Shown here piece by piece: positions 41,637 to 51,297 of a stretch of 64,000 bases of DNA. Both the position numbers and the translations under genes were made by a program. How positions within the stretch are numbered: position 1 is the stretch's first letter; each line of letters starts with the position of its first letter. The notes under the pieces are model-generated. The model searched no databases and was not told where the DNA came from. It saw nothing but the letters and a program-made list of their open reading frames with translations. This DNA comes from Emticicia sp. 21SJ11W-3 (GTDB lineage: Bacteria; Bacteroidota; Bacteroidia; Cytophagales; Spirosomataceae): contig NZ_CP092074.1 of NCBI RefSeq assembly GCF_024138715.1, positions 1,860,001-1,924,000 of the forward strand, read 5' to 3'.

Positions 41637-44255
41637 ATGAATTTCAATCAATATACCATAAAGGCACAGGAGGTTATCCAGAAAGCGGTGCAGATAGCCC
41701 AGGGAAATATGCAGCAGGCTGTAGAAACCGGGCACTTGTTGAAAGCCATTTTAGAAGAAGATGCCGACACTTCATCTTTTATGCTCAACAAACTGAACGT
41801 AAATCAGCAATTGCTTGTCAGTCGTTTAGAGGCCATAGTAAACGGTTATCCGAAAGTAAGTGGGGCACAGGCTTATCTGGGTAATGAGCTTTCTGCCGCA
41901 TTGGCTAAGTCTCAAAACTATCTGAAAGAATTTAACGACCAGTTTGTGAGCGTAGAATTGCTTTATCTGGGCCTGTTGTCGGGTAAAGACCCGGTTGCTG
42001 CCCTGATGAAAGAAGCAGGCTTTAAAGAAAAAGAACTAAAATCCACCATACAGGAATTGAGAGGAAAAAATAATCCAGTGAAAGACCAGAACGCAGAAAA
42101 CTCTTATCAAGCCCTTGCTCGTTACAGCAAAAATCTGAATGATTTGGCTAGACAAGGCAAAATTGACCCCGTAATTGGCCGTGACGATGAAATCAGGCGT
42201 GTGCTTCAGATTTTATCTCGCCGTACCAAAAATAATCCTATACTTTTAGGTGAGCCCGGAGTTGGTAAAACCGCCATTGTTGAAGGCCTGGCGCAAAGAA
42301 TAGTGTCTGGCGACGTGCCGGAAAACCTGAAATCAAAAACCATAGTATCGCTTGATATGGGTTTACTAATAGCCGGTGCCAAATATAAAGGCGAGTTTGA
42401 AGAACGCCTGAAAGCAGTGATTAAAGAGGTAACGGATTCGGAAGGAGAGATGGTGCTTTTCATTGATGAGATTCACACGCTGATTGGTGCAGGCGCCGGT
42501 GGCGAAAGCGCAATGGATGCCGCCAATTTATTGAAACCTGCCTTGTCTCGTGGCGAATTACACACCATTGGTGCAACCACACTGGCCGAGTACCAGAAAT
42601 ATATAGAAAAAGATAAAGCCCTAGAGCGTCGTTTTCAGTCGGTAATGGTTGATGAACCCAATGTGCCTGATGCCATTTCTATTCTAAGGGGTATTAAAGA
42701 AAAATATGAATTGCACCACGGCGTGCGCATTCAGGATGATGCCGTTATTGCCGCAGTAGAGTTATCTGACAGATATATATCAGACCGGTTTCTGCCCGAC
42801 AAGGCCATTGACTTGATGGACGAGGCGGCTTCTAAATTGCGCCTTGAAATGGACTCGATGCCGGAAGAACTGGATGAGCTGAACAGAAAGATTATGCAGC
42901 TTGAAATTGAAAGAGAGGCCATCAGGAGAGAGAGCAATAAGGATAAAGAAAGTATTCTGAATAAAGAAATAGCCGATTTGAGCGAAAGACGTAACGAACT
43001 AAAAGCCAAATGGGAGAACGAGAAAGGGTCTATTAATGAATTACGTTCATTAAAAGAACAGATTGAGCAGCTGAAACTGGAAGCTGAGCAGGCCGAACGT
43101 GCAGGTGATTATGGTAGGGTAGCGGAGATTCGTTATGGTAAACTGGTAGAAGCAAACAACAGACTTAACCAGATTCAGAAAGAGGCCAACAACGGGCAGG
43201 CTACTTTATTGAACGAAGAAGTATCAGCAGAAAACATTGCAGAAGTAGTAGCTAAGTGGACGGGCATACCGGTGGCTAAAATGTTGCAGAGCGAACGTGA
43301 CAAGTTACTGCATCTGGAAACAGAGTTGCATAACAGGGTTGCCGGGCAGGACGAAGCCATAAAAGTGGTGGCCGATGCCGTGCGTCGTTCTCGTGCCGGT
43401 TTGCAAGACCCAAAACGGCCTATAGGCAGCTTCTTGTTCTTAGGGCCAACGGGTGTAGGTAAAACAGAATTGGCAAAAGCGCTTGCGCAGTATCTTTTCA
43501 ATGACGATAACGCACTGGTAAGAATAGATATGAGTGAGTATCAGGAACGCCATGCGGTAAGCAGGCTGGTAGGGGCTCCTCCCGGATACGTAGGATACGA
43601 TGAAGGCGGGCAGTTAACCGAGGCAATACGTAGAAAGCCTTACAGTGTGGTACTTCTTGACGAGATTGAAAAGGCGCACCCCGATGTTTGGAATATTCTG
43701 CTGCAGGTATTGGACGAAGGCCGCCTGACAGACAACAAAGGCCGTGTGGCTAACTTCAAGAATACGATTATCATCATGACATCGAACATGGGTAGTAACA
43801 TTATTCAGGAAAAGTTTGCCGAAAACGAAGGCTGGAATTATCATCTGATTCTGGAAGAGGCCAAAAATGCTGTGCTTGACCAACTGAAGGCCTATGTGAG
43901 ACCTGAGTTTCTGAACCGAATTGATGAAATTGTTTTGTTTGAGCCATTAAGTAAACTGAATCTGCAAAAAATTATTGGTATTCAGTTTAAACAGATTCAG
44001 AGCCGAGTGGCTGAGCAAGGAATAACATTGGAAGCCACCGATGAAGTATTGGCCAAACTAGGCGAAGAAGGGTATGACCCAAGCTTTGGCGCCAGACCTT
44101 TGAAACGTGTATTGCAGCGCAAGATTCTGAACGAATTATCTAAAGGTATTCTATCAGGGAAGGTCCACAAAGATTCTGTAATTATGATGGAATTGGGGGA
44201 TGATGGCGAAATAGTGTTTGAAAACGTTGGAAACAGTGAATTTGAGATTGAATAA
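41637..44255 (+). CDS. clpB: ATP-dependent disaggregase ClpB
   Basis: The 872-residue ClpB has the two N-terminal Clp repeats (about 1-145), first AAA+ module (Walker A GEPGVGKT 205-212), a middle coiled coil (about 405-530) that marks ClpB rather than ClpA or ClpC, and second AAA+ module (Walker A GPTGVGKT at about 603-610). It works with DnaK to rescue aggregated proteins. It is followed by a clear terminator. No heat-shock operator is obvious. Confidence 0.97.
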   Translation: MNFNQYTIKAQEVIQKAVQIAQGNMQQAVETGHLLKAILEEDADTSSFMLNKLNVNQQLLVSRLEAIVNGYPKVSGAQAYLGNELSAALAKSQNYLKEFNDQFVSVELLYLGLLSGKDPVAALMKEAGFKEKELKSTIQELRGKNNPVKDQNAENSYQALARYSKNLNDLARQGKIDPVIGRDDEIRRVLQILSRRTKNNPILLGEPGVGKTAIVEGLAQRIVSGDVPENLKSKTIVSLDMGLLIAGAKYKGEFEERLKAVIKEVTDSEGEMVLFIDEIHTLIGAGAGGESAMDAANLLKPALSRGELHTIGATTLAEYQKYIEKDKALERRFQSVMVDEPNVPDAISILRGIKEKYELHHGVRIQDDAVIAAVELSDRYISDRFLPDKAIDLMDEAASKLRLEMDSMPEELDELNRKIMQLEIEREAIRRESNKDKESILNKEIADLSERRNELKAKWENEKGSINELRSLKEQIEQLKLEAEQAERAGDYGRVAEIRYGKLVEANNRLNQIQKEANNGQATLLNEEVSAENIAEVVAKWTGIPVAKMLQSERDKLLHLETELHNRVAGQDEAIKVVADAVRRSRAGLQDPKRPIGSFLFLGPTGVGKTELAKALAQYLFNDDNALVRIDMSEYQERHAVSRLVGAPPGYVGYDEGGQLTEAIRRKPYSVVLLDEIEKAHPDVWNILLQVLDEGRLTDNKGRVANFKNTIIIMTSNMGSNIIQEKFAENEGWNYHLILEEAKNAVLDQLKAYVRPEFLNRIDEIVLFEPLSKLNLQKIIGIQFKQIQSRVAEQGITLEATDEVLAKLGEEGYDPSFGARPLKRVLQRKILNELSKGILSGKVHKDSVIMMELGDDGEIVFENVGNSEFEIE

Positions 44256-44274
44256 TAGCTAAATGATTAAGAGC

Positions 44275-44308
44275 AATTGCCGCCGATTTTTTCAGCGGCA
44301 ATTTTTTT
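44275..44308 (+). terminator. Terminator after clpB
   Basis: AATTGCCGC (44275-44283) pairs with GCGGCAATT (44295-44303) and is followed by T residues. Confidence 0.88.
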
Positions 44309-44328
44309 GCTTTCCTGGCTGGTAAGCC

Positions 44329-45306
44329 CTATAATTTTAGTCGGTATATCTTTAATTCTATTCCCTTCGGGAGTATGTAATTTTCCGGCACGGCATCATT
44401 GCTAATCAGCTCAAAGCCATTGCGCTCATAAAAGCGATGGGCGGCGTGTGTAACCAGTGGGGTATCCAACAAAATTTCTTTAAAGTGTTGCTTAAGGGCT
44501 TCAAGTACCAAAATTTCAAAAAGTCTTTGCGCAAGCCCCAGTGCTTTGCCTCGGTATTCCTGCTTAATAAACATCTTTCTTAAAACCGCTTGTTCGTTGT
44601 TAAGCCTTTCCAGTCCTATTGTTCCAACCACATCATCTTTGCTGTTTGTTGCCACCCAGAGCAAATTTCCCCTGTCGTTATAGAACGCTTTCAGATTATG
44701 TAAATCCGGTTGGCGCTGTGCTGTTAAGCCCAGGTTAAATTCGCCGTTCTGGATACCCAGTACCATATCTTCAACCTGTGTCTGGTATTTTTCATCAAAC
44801 AATTGAATGTCAATCTTCGACTGTCTCATTTCTTCAAAAGTTTCATAATACTGGCGTTTAAAGTCATTCTTGTCCAGAAAATCTTCTATCTCCTGCATAG
44901 CCATAAGAATGTTATGTTGAGAGGCGCGAATGATTTTTTCATTGTTTTCCTTAAAGCTTACCCACATTTCTTCCAGTTGAGGCAAATTCTGGTAGGCTTT
45001 CTCTGTGAGTTTCAAGTGCCTTTTGCGGCCGTCTGTTCCTGATTTTACTGATGTTATCCAGCCCGCCTTTTCCATCTCCCGGGCTATCTGTATAACACCA
45101 GGGTGCGTAATATTTAATATTTCGGCAATTTCCATAATGCCCTTTTCTCCTTCTTTACTTAAAACGTAGAAAATTGGAAACCACTTCGACTCAAAATCAA
45201 CACCTGAACTTTTATAGATTTCTGAAACCGATTTCATCATGCGGTCGCTTAATCTTTTTAACCGGCTTCCTAGTGCCAACGCACCCCAATCAGATATTAA
45301 ATCCAT
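44329..45306 (-). CDS. Fused MarR-type regulator and GNAT acetyltransferase
   Basis: The 325-residue protein has an N-terminal winged helix-turn-helix (about 1-150; GIMEIAEILNITHPGVIQIAREME and GWITSVKSGTDGRKRHLKLTE, the MarR wing), and a C-terminal GNAT domain (about 160-325; VLRKMFIKQEYRGKALGLAQRLF, then HRFYERNGFE). This fusion is known in several phyla; it may regulate in response to, or acetylate, a small molecule. It is divergent from another GNAT gene at 45392 with only 85 bp between, which contains a likely operator. Confidence 0.88.
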   Translation of the reverse strand: MDLISDWGALALGSRLKRLSDRMMKSVSEIYKSSGVDFESKWFPIFYVLSKEGEKGIMEIAEILNITHPGVIQIAREMEKAGWITSVKSGTDGRKRHLKLTEKAYQNLPQLEEMWVSFKENNEKIIRASQHNILMAMQEIEDFLDKNDFKRQYYETFEEMRQSKIDIQLFDEKYQTQVEDMVLGIQNGEFNLGLTAQRQPDLHNLKAFYNDRGNLLWVATNSKDDVVGTIGLERLNNEQAVLRKMFIKQEYRGKALGLAQRLFEILVLEALKQHFKEILLDTPLVTHAAHRFYERNGFELISNDAVPENYILPKGIELKIYRLKL

Positions 45307-45316
45307 TTTATGTAAG

Positions 45317-45344
45317 TAGTTACGTAATTAGTTACGCAAATATT
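45317..45344. promoter_or_regulatory. Likely MarR-type operator with overlapping promoter
   Basis: TAGTTACGTAATTA (45317-45330) is an imperfect palindrome around TTACGTAA. TAGTTACG repeats at 45317 and 45329, 12 bp apart. A minus-strand AATATTTG (45337-45344), one base from the -7 consensus, abuts it, so the site would cover the MarR-GNAT transcription start. Confidence 0.6.
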
Positions 45345-45391
45345 TGGATAATAATTTTTCTTTGCAAATTTTTACAAAAAAATAGATACAC

Positions 45392-45907
45392 ATGCAGATA
45401 GTAAATGCCGGAATAAACGATTTGGAAACCTTAATGAATTTTTATGATAATGCCATTGCACATCAGAAAGCCGTTAGTAATCTGGTTTGGAAAGGCTTTG
45501 ACAAGCAAGTAGTGGTAAAGGAAATTGAAGATGGTAGACAATGGAAAATAATGATTGATGGCCAGATAGCCTGTGTGTTTATGACCGCCTTTAATGACCC
45601 CGACATCTGGGATGAAAAAGACAAAGATGCAGCCATTTACATCCATCGTATTTGTACCAGTCCGGATTTCAGAGGTAAAGGATTCGTTAAAATTATTACT
45701 GACTGGGCAATTAATACTGCAAAAAATAAAAACTTAGACTTTGTAAGACTTGATACCTGGCAAGACAACGCCCGCCTGCATCAGTTGTACCTGCATGCTG
45801 GCTTTCATTATGCAGGCATGAAACTGATAGACGCCTCAGGTAATCTGCCAAAACACTATTGGGGTGTTACACTGGGTTTATTCGAAATCAGCATAAATGA
45901 ACTTTAA
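45392..45907 (+). CDS. GNAT-family N-acetyltransferase
   Basis: The 171-residue protein is a single GNAT domain: IYIHRICTSPDFRGKGFVKIITDW contains the acetyl-CoA motif (R-G-K-G), with LDTWQDNARLHQLYLHAGF as motif B. It is divergent from the MarR-GNAT fusion and is a likely target of that regulator (inference). The end overlaps the pentapeptide gene by 4 bp. Confidence 0.87.
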   Translation: MQIVNAGINDLETLMNFYDNAIAHQKAVSNLVWKGFDKQVVVKEIEDGRQWKIMIDGQIACVFMTAFNDPDIWDEKDKDAAIYIHRICTSPDFRGKGFVKIITDWAINTAKNKNLDFVRLDTWQDNARLHQLYLHAGFHYAGMKLIDASGNLPKHYWGVTLGLFEISINEL

Positions 45908-46476
45908 CTGATAACAATACCATACTTATCTAACAACCCGCCTAATCCTTGCAGTGAAAATCTAGCCTTTTTCAATTTGTTGCGTTCAGGGTCTATGGAG
46001 TAATTATAGGCAGACCGAAAGTCAGCTTTTTCCAGGTTAGTATTACTGAAAACGGCACGGGTTAAATCGCAATTATCAAAAATAGCCGTGCTTAAATCAG
46101 CATCAGAGAAGTCAACCTCGTGTAGTGTAGTATCTTTAAAAGTGGTTTTCTTAAGATTTAAACCCAGAAACGTTGAAAGATTAAGCTGGCAATTCTGAAA
46201 TCCTACTTCAAAAAGAAAAGGATTACACTGGTCAAAGTGCACGCCTAAAAGTTTGCAGTCTAAGAATTTAACGTTTTTTAGCGATGTCCCCCTTGTGTGA
46301 GCCATACTCAGGTTACAATCTTTAAAAACGCAATCAGAGAAGATACAGGTTGAGAGGTGCAATTCAGCAAAATTGCAGTTACTGAAAGTACAGTCTTCAT
46401 ATTCGCCTTTTGGTAAAGGGTTGACTCTAAAATCAATTTTTTCGAAGGTTTTGCCTTCAAAGTAGCTGATACTCAT
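45904..46476 (-). CDS. Pentapeptide-repeat protein (Qnr-like)
   Basis: The 190-residue protein is almost wholly pentapeptide repeats of the A(D/N)LXX type, such as CTFSNCNFAELHLSTC, CVFKDCNL and DFSDADLSTAIFDNCDL, forming a right-handed quadrilateral beta-helix. A central break (about residue 80-100) and the overall length resemble Qnr and MfpA gyrase-protecting proteins; whether it protects gyrase is unproven. It follows the SpoU methylase gene after 8 bp and is probably co-transcribed. Confidence 0.85.
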   Translation of the reverse strand: MSISYFEGKTFEKIDFRVNPLPKGEYEDCTFSNCNFAELHLSTCIFSDCVFKDCNLSMAHTRGTSLKNVKFLDCKLLGVHFDQCNPFLFEVGFQNCQLNLSTFLGLNLKKTTFKDTTLHEVDFSDADLSTAIFDNCDLTRAVFSNTNLEKADFRSAYNYSIDPERNKLKKARFSLQGLGGLLDKYGIVIS

Positions 46477-46484
46477 AAAATCAG

Positions 46485-47234
46485 TTATTGGGTTCGCATT
46501 AAATTATCTAAAACAATGGCGGTGGCAATGCCTACATTTAAAGACTCCGCATGGCCAAACCGCGGTATAGTAACCTTGTTAGTTACAAATTGCTCAACAC
46601 CCGCGCCAATACCGTTTGATTCGTTACCCAAAACAATATAGCCTGACGCAGGAAATGCAAATTGATGCAGGTTAGCACTGTTCAGAAAAGTGCCGATAAC
46701 GGCAGCTTTATTATTATGCTGGTTTTCTTTAAAATATTCTGTTAGGTTTGTATAAAAGGCTTTAATACGGGTAAAAGAACCCATTGAAGCGGCAATTACT
46801 TTTGGGTTGTACAAATCAACGGTGGTTTCAGAGCATATCAATTTTTTTATACCATACCAGTCGGCAATGCGGATAATGGTACCCAGATTACCGGGGTCAC
46901 GGATATCATCCAGAACCAGAACAAATTCATTCTCAGCAGCACGTAATGATTCATTGGGTTTCATTTGTGCCACTGCAACGGCGGCATCATTACTTTGCAG
47001 GGTACTTATTTTCTCCAGTTCGGTCTGTGAAATTTGCTCAACCGATATTTTTTTTAGTTTTTTTTCGTTTTCATCAAAAAACTTAGTTGTGCATAGCAGC
47101 AACTCAATTTCAAAATCAGAGTTTACCAACTCTAAAACACTTTTAGCGCCTTCTACTAAAAAAGACTGGTGTTCTTGCCGATATTTTTTGATTTGTAAGG
47201 ATTGAACGTATTTTTGTTGCTGCTTTGAAAACAT
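46485..47234 (-). CDS. SpoU/TrmH-family RNA 2'-O-methyltransferase
   Basis: The 249-residue protein has a short substrate-binding N-terminal domain (FLVEGAKSVLELV) and the SPOUT core: LVLDDIRDPGNLGTIIRIADW (motif 1), GYIVLGNESNGIG (motif 2) and the knotted C-terminus VTIPRFGHAESLNVGIATAIVL (motif 3). It methylates a ribose 2'-OH on rRNA or tRNA; which base is unknown. Its start is 13 bp from the divergent tamL start. It is followed by the pentapeptide gene. Confidence 0.93.
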   Translation of the reverse strand: MFSKQQQKYVQSLQIKKYRQEHQSFLVEGAKSVLELVNSDFEIELLLCTTKFFDENEKKLKKISVEQISQTELEKISTLQSNDAAVAVAQMKPNESLRAAENEFVLVLDDIRDPGNLGTIIRIADWYGIKKLICSETTVDLYNPKVIAASMGSFTRIKAFYTNLTEYFKENQHNNKAAVIGTFLNSANLHQFAFPASGYIVLGNESNGIGAGVEQFVTNKVTIPRFGHAESLNVGIATAIVLDNLMRTQ

Positions 47235-47247
47235 ACCCTTAATATTT

Positions 47248-49755
47248 ATGCGTTTTAATTATTTTTCGTCAGGACATACACCAGATAAAAAAAAGCCAGG
47301 GATTGTCTTGTCTGATAAAATAAAATTTCTGCCTTTACTTTTTCTGATTTTTACTGCTTGTTCAAGAAAGGTTCAGTTAGCGCCAGACGAATACCGTTTG
47401 CATAGTCTGACCATCAAAGGTAATAAACAAATTCCAACTGAGGAATTAGAGTATCTCATTCCTCCGGCACAAAAGCCGAACCGACGCCCATTCAATTTAC
47501 CGGTTACTCCTTATGTGGGCCTGTATAACTTTGGTAAAAATTTTTATAGCCAACAGAAAATCAAGGCACGACGCGACCGCTGGGACAGCAAACTGAAAGC
47601 TTTGCCAAGCCCGGTTAATTTTGATGCTGAGATTGAGAAAAAAAGAAAGCGATACCAAAAAAAAGTAGCGGTTTATCAGGACAGGCTGGATACCGGTGAA
47701 AACTGGTGGATGAAAAACGTCGGCGAACCCCCGGCAAAAATTACCGAGGCGGCTATTAAACATACCTCAGATAACATACAGAAATATATTTATAACAAAG
47801 GTTTTTTTGACAACACCGTTGTATATGACATTGACTCGGCTGCCAGCAAAAGGGGTATAAAACTAACCTACCACGTAGAGGAAAAGAATGCCTACTACAT
47901 TGACACCGTTAATTATGCCATTGAAGACCCACGTATTGATAGTATTCTGCGCCTTAATACGAACGCCAGATTAATAAAAAGTGGCCAAAGGTTAGATATG
48001 AACAACATAACCCTTGAAAAAGCCAGAATAGAGCTGACTCTGAAAGACGAAGGTTATTACAACTTTGTAGCCAAAAACTCAATTGCTGCCGAAATTGACA
48101 CCACAGACTACATCAAACGTAATTACAGGGTTAATGTTAAAATGCTGGTTAGTAACCCGCCTTTCAGAAGCCGGCATGAGCAGTTCAGAATTGAATCAGT
48201 TTATTTTGTTTCAGCAGACCCGTCGGGCGAAGCCATCAGCAAAGGCGATACCACCCGCGTAAGCTACAACAACATTGATTATTCATTTATAGGGAAGCGC
48301 TTTCCGTCCAGGCTGCTCGATAAAAAGATTCTGATACGGCAGGGCCAGCTTTTCAGGATTTCAAAGGTAAACGAAACAAACAGGCAATTATATGGGCTTG
48401 ACCAGTTTGCTTTTGCCAATATCAGGTTTACTCAATTGCCCGATAACAAGCTAAGAACAGAAATAATTGCGCCAACTAACCCAAAGTACACGGCATCCTA
48501 TAATTTTGATGTAAACAATATAAACGGAATTTTAGGTGGCGGGGCCAATGTGTCTTTAAGAGCCAGAAATTTACTAAGTGCGCTTGAAACCACAGAGCTG
48601 GGCCTGCGTGCTAACCTTGAAGGCCAGCCGGGGCTTGATACCACCGTGCAGCGCAGCCGTGAGCTAGGCGCCAACCTTGCATTTAATTTCCCGAAAATTA
48701 TTTTTCTGAACAAAGTTGCCAATTTACTAAGCCTTAAAAGCCCACGCACGCAGGTGGCATTGAGCTATAATAACTCTTCGCAGCAGTTATATCGTCGGCA
48801 GGTATTCAGGTTAACAGGTAACTACTCATGGCTGAAATCAAAATATGAAACCATTCAGATATCTCCATTTGATATCAACCTTATCAACACGCCCTATAAA
48901 AGCAGAGCATTTGACTCTATCCTTACCTCAGAGGCCTTGCGGGGCAACAACCTGAAAGTATTGTTTGACCCCCAGTTTGTGTCCAGCATCAGCGGTAGTT
49001 ATATCTACAACAATCAGGTACAAGGCAAAAATATCAGAGCTAAATTTCTGAGAATTTTTGTTGAATCCGGTGGTACGGCCATCAACTTTTTCCCGGATAA
49101 AAATAAAATCAGATTCATAGACCGGTTGTTTCCTATTGATACCAACCAGCGGGCATATTTCAGATTTGTGAAAATTAACATAGATTTCAGACGGTATATC
49201 CCCATTAACTCCCGTGATTCATGGGCTTACCGGTTTAATGTAGGAGTAGCCCATCCGTATGGCGATAATCAGGCTTTGCCTTTCGAAAAGAACTTCTTTA
49301 TCGGTGGTCCCAACAGTATCAGAGCCTGGCGACCCAGAGCTTTAGGGCCGGGGTCGGCACAGGGTGTAACTGTGGGTAACCGTTTCTTTCAGCAGCCGGG
49401 TGATATTCTGATGGAAGGCAGTTTAGAGTACCGTAAATTTATGTTCAGGTTTATTGGCAACTGGAACGCCGGTTTCTTTATTGATGCCGGAAACGTCTGG
49501 AAGTGGTACCAGATTAACTCTAAATTCAATGAAGCTAATTTTAACTGGGGGCGTTTCTATAAAGAATTCGCTGTTGGCACCGGTGCGGGTATCCGACTGG
49601 ACCTTGACTATTTCATTGCAAGATTTGACTGGGGTGTAAAAGTAATTGACCCGTCAAGAAAAGAAGGCGACAGGTTTGTACTCGACAAAACACGCCTGGG
49701 CCGTAGCAATGAGTATTATCCGGTATTTCACTTTGCTATTGGTTATCCGTTTTAA
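47248..49755 (+). CDS. tamL: TamL-type outer-membrane assembly lipoprotein (BamA/TamA family)
   Basis: The 835-residue protein has a lipoprotein signal with the lipobox FTAC (Cys38), the mark of TamL, the lipid-anchored TamA relative in Bacteroidota. POTRA-like repeats (about 45-430) begin with YRLHSLTIKGNKQIPTEEL. A C-terminal 16-stranded barrel (about 440-835) includes FIGGPNSIRAWRPRALGPG, the counterpart of the BamA VRGF motif, and ends in aromatic FAIGYPF. It helps insert outer-membrane proteins. The partner tamB is not in the window. The gene abuts gntP tail to tail. Confidence 0.93.
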   Translation: MRFNYFSSGHTPDKKKPGIVLSDKIKFLPLLFLIFTACSRKVQLAPDEYRLHSLTIKGNKQIPTEELEYLIPPAQKPNRRPFNLPVTPYVGLYNFGKNFYSQQKIKARRDRWDSKLKALPSPVNFDAEIEKKRKRYQKKVAVYQDRLDTGENWWMKNVGEPPAKITEAAIKHTSDNIQKYIYNKGFFDNTVVYDIDSAASKRGIKLTYHVEEKNAYYIDTVNYAIEDPRIDSILRLNTNARLIKSGQRLDMNNITLEKARIELTLKDEGYYNFVAKNSIAAEIDTTDYIKRNYRVNVKMLVSNPPFRSRHEQFRIESVYFVSADPSGEAISKGDTTRVSYNNIDYSFIGKRFPSRLLDKKILIRQGQLFRISKVNETNRQLYGLDQFAFANIRFTQLPDNKLRTEIIAPTNPKYTASYNFDVNNINGILGGGANVSLRARNLLSALETTELGLRANLEGQPGLDTTVQRSRELGANLAFNFPKIIFLNKVANLLSLKSPRTQVALSYNNSSQQLYRRQVFRLTGNYSWLKSKYETIQISPFDINLINTPYKSRAFDSILTSEALRGNNLKVLFDPQFVSSISGSYIYNNQVQGKNIRAKFLRIFVESGGTAINFFPDKNKIRFIDRLFPIDTNQRAYFRFVKINIDFRRYIPINSRDSWAYRFNVGVAHPYGDNQALPFEKNFFIGGPNSIRAWRPRALGPGSAQGVTVGNRFFQQPGDILMEGSLEYRKFMFRFIGNWNAGFFIDAGNVWKWYQINSKFNEANFNWGRFYKEFAVGTGAGIRLDLDYFIARFDWGVKVIDPSRKEGDRFVLDKTRLGRSNEYYPVFHFAIGYPF

Positions 49756-51072
49756 TCAGCCAATAAAAGCATTTAAAGCCATTACACCGGCCAGCCCTGA
49801 TACCGAAACCAATGTTTCCATAACCGACCATGTTTTAAGGGTATCTGCCATTGACAGTTGAAAATACTCTCTGAAAAGCCAGAATCCGGCATCATTCACA
49901 TGCGAGAACATCATACTACCTGCGCCAATACTTAACACCATTAAATGGGGTTCAGTGTGGGTGGCGGCAAGCAATGGCGTCACAAAGCCAGCAGTAGTGA
50001 TGCCCGAAACAGTTGATGAACCAACGGCCACCCTGATAATAGCCGCCATGCCCCAGGCAAGCACCAGCGGGTGCATTGAAGATGCCTGCATCATACCGGC
50101 TATTGACTGGCTGACACCGCCTTCTGTCAAAACCTGCTTTAGGGCACCTGCCCCACCAAAAATAAGAAACAGCATGGCCACTTCTTTTACCGAATCACCC
50201 AGCAGAACCGTTACTTCTGCCATTTTCTTATGCTGTTTTATGCCCAGAAAGTATGCCGCAAACAGAACAGAAATAAACATACTTACAATAGGGTCGCCAA
50301 CAAATGTGATGGCATGAGCGCTAAAAGAATTTTCCGGAAAATAAGGAATTAGCAGGGTTGAAATACCGATTAACAATATTGGTAACAAAACTGAAGCAAA
50401 ACTGATAAAGGTGGATGGCATCACTTTTTCATCCAGATCAGGGGCAATAAATGCTTTATTGGGCAGGGTAATGTACTTTTTTACTGTTGCGCCAAATAGC
50501 GCTCCAGAAATCAGAATGGCAGGTATGGCTACAATAATACCATAGAAAAGCGTGAGGCCCATGTCAACATTAAACTGTTTTACCAAAGCCAATGGGGCAG
50601 GGTGGGGCGGCAGATAACCCTGCGTAACAGAAAGCGAAGCAAGCATGGGTAAAGCAATATAAACCGCAGGTAGCTTGTAACGATATGACACCGTAATAAC
50701 CAGCGGCGCCAGCAACATGAAGCCTACCGAATAAAAAAGCGGCAGGCCTACTATAAAGCCTGTTATCATAAACGCCCAGCGTACATATCCTGTACCGATG
50801 ATGTTCATCATTTTTACTGATATTCTTTGGGCTGCGCCGCTTTGTGCTACCAGCTTGCCCAGCATAGCACCTAGTGCAATAATAGATACGATTGAGCCCA
50901 AGGTGCTGCCCATGCCATGTTGTATTGCCTGTAAAATTTGCGAAGGTGCCATTTGCAGGGCCAGGCCTACGCCTAACGAAACAACCAGAAAAGAAAGAAA
51001 AGTATGCAGTTTAAAGTAGGATATGAGCAGAATAAGCACCACAAGCCCAATAACGGTAATGAGCAACGGCAT
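49756..51072 (-). CDS. gntP: Gluconate:H+ symporter (GntP family)
   Basis: The 438-residue protein is a 12-to-14-segment membrane transporter of the GntP family: GLPLFYSVGFMLLAPLV, GYLPPHPAPLALV (substrate-site loop), LIFGGAGALKQVLTEGG and VAVGSSTVSGITTAGF. It imports gluconate or related sugar acids with protons. No gluconate kinase or dehydratase is adjacent. The stop codon touches that of tamL. The upstream region holds the TGACA-type palindrome described for miaB. Confidence 0.92.
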   Translation of the reverse strand: MPLLITVIGLVVLILLISYFKLHTFLSFLVVSLGVGLALQMAPSQILQAIQHGMGSTLGSIVSIIALGAMLGKLVAQSGAAQRISVKMMNIIGTGYVRWAFMITGFIVGLPLFYSVGFMLLAPLVITVSYRYKLPAVYIALPMLASLSVTQGYLPPHPAPLALVKQFNVDMGLTLFYGIIVAIPAILISGALFGATVKKYITLPNKAFIAPDLDEKVMPSTFISFASVLLPILLIGISTLLIPYFPENSFSAHAITFVGDPIVSMFISVLFAAYFLGIKQHKKMAEVTVLLGDSVKEVAMLFLIFGGAGALKQVLTEGGVSQSIAGMMQASSMHPLVLAWGMAAIIRVAVGSSTVSGITTAGFVTPLLAATHTEPHLMVLSIGAGSMMFSHVNDAGFWLFREYFQLSMADTLKTWSVMETLVSVSGLAGVMALNAFIG

Positions 51073-51181
51073 AAAACAATAGTTTTAAGGTTGAAAGTGA
51101 AGCAAAATACAAAGGATTATTTAAAATTGATAGGGTTTAAACCTGTATCAGGCCTTTTAACATAAATTATTTCTTTTATTG

Positions 51182-51212
51182 CTGACAATCTGTCAGTATT
51201 ATCTTAATTTTG
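51182..51212 (+). promoter_or_regulatory. miaB promoter with a palindromic operator in its spacer
   Basis: CTGACAATCTGTCAG (51182-51196) is a perfect inverted repeat with a 3-bp centre. TAATTTTG (51205-51212) fits the -7 consensus, and a TTG at 51179-51181 could be the -33. The palindrome fills most of the spacer, where a repressor would block RNA polymerase. It is also about 110 bp upstream of gntP. Confidence 0.6.
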
Positions 51213-51297
51213 TGTCTGAATTGAGCGGCATTGCTGATATGCAGTAGAACTTTATTTTTATCAGCAGGGTTGTTTTTTATAAATCAAGGTAGCAATC

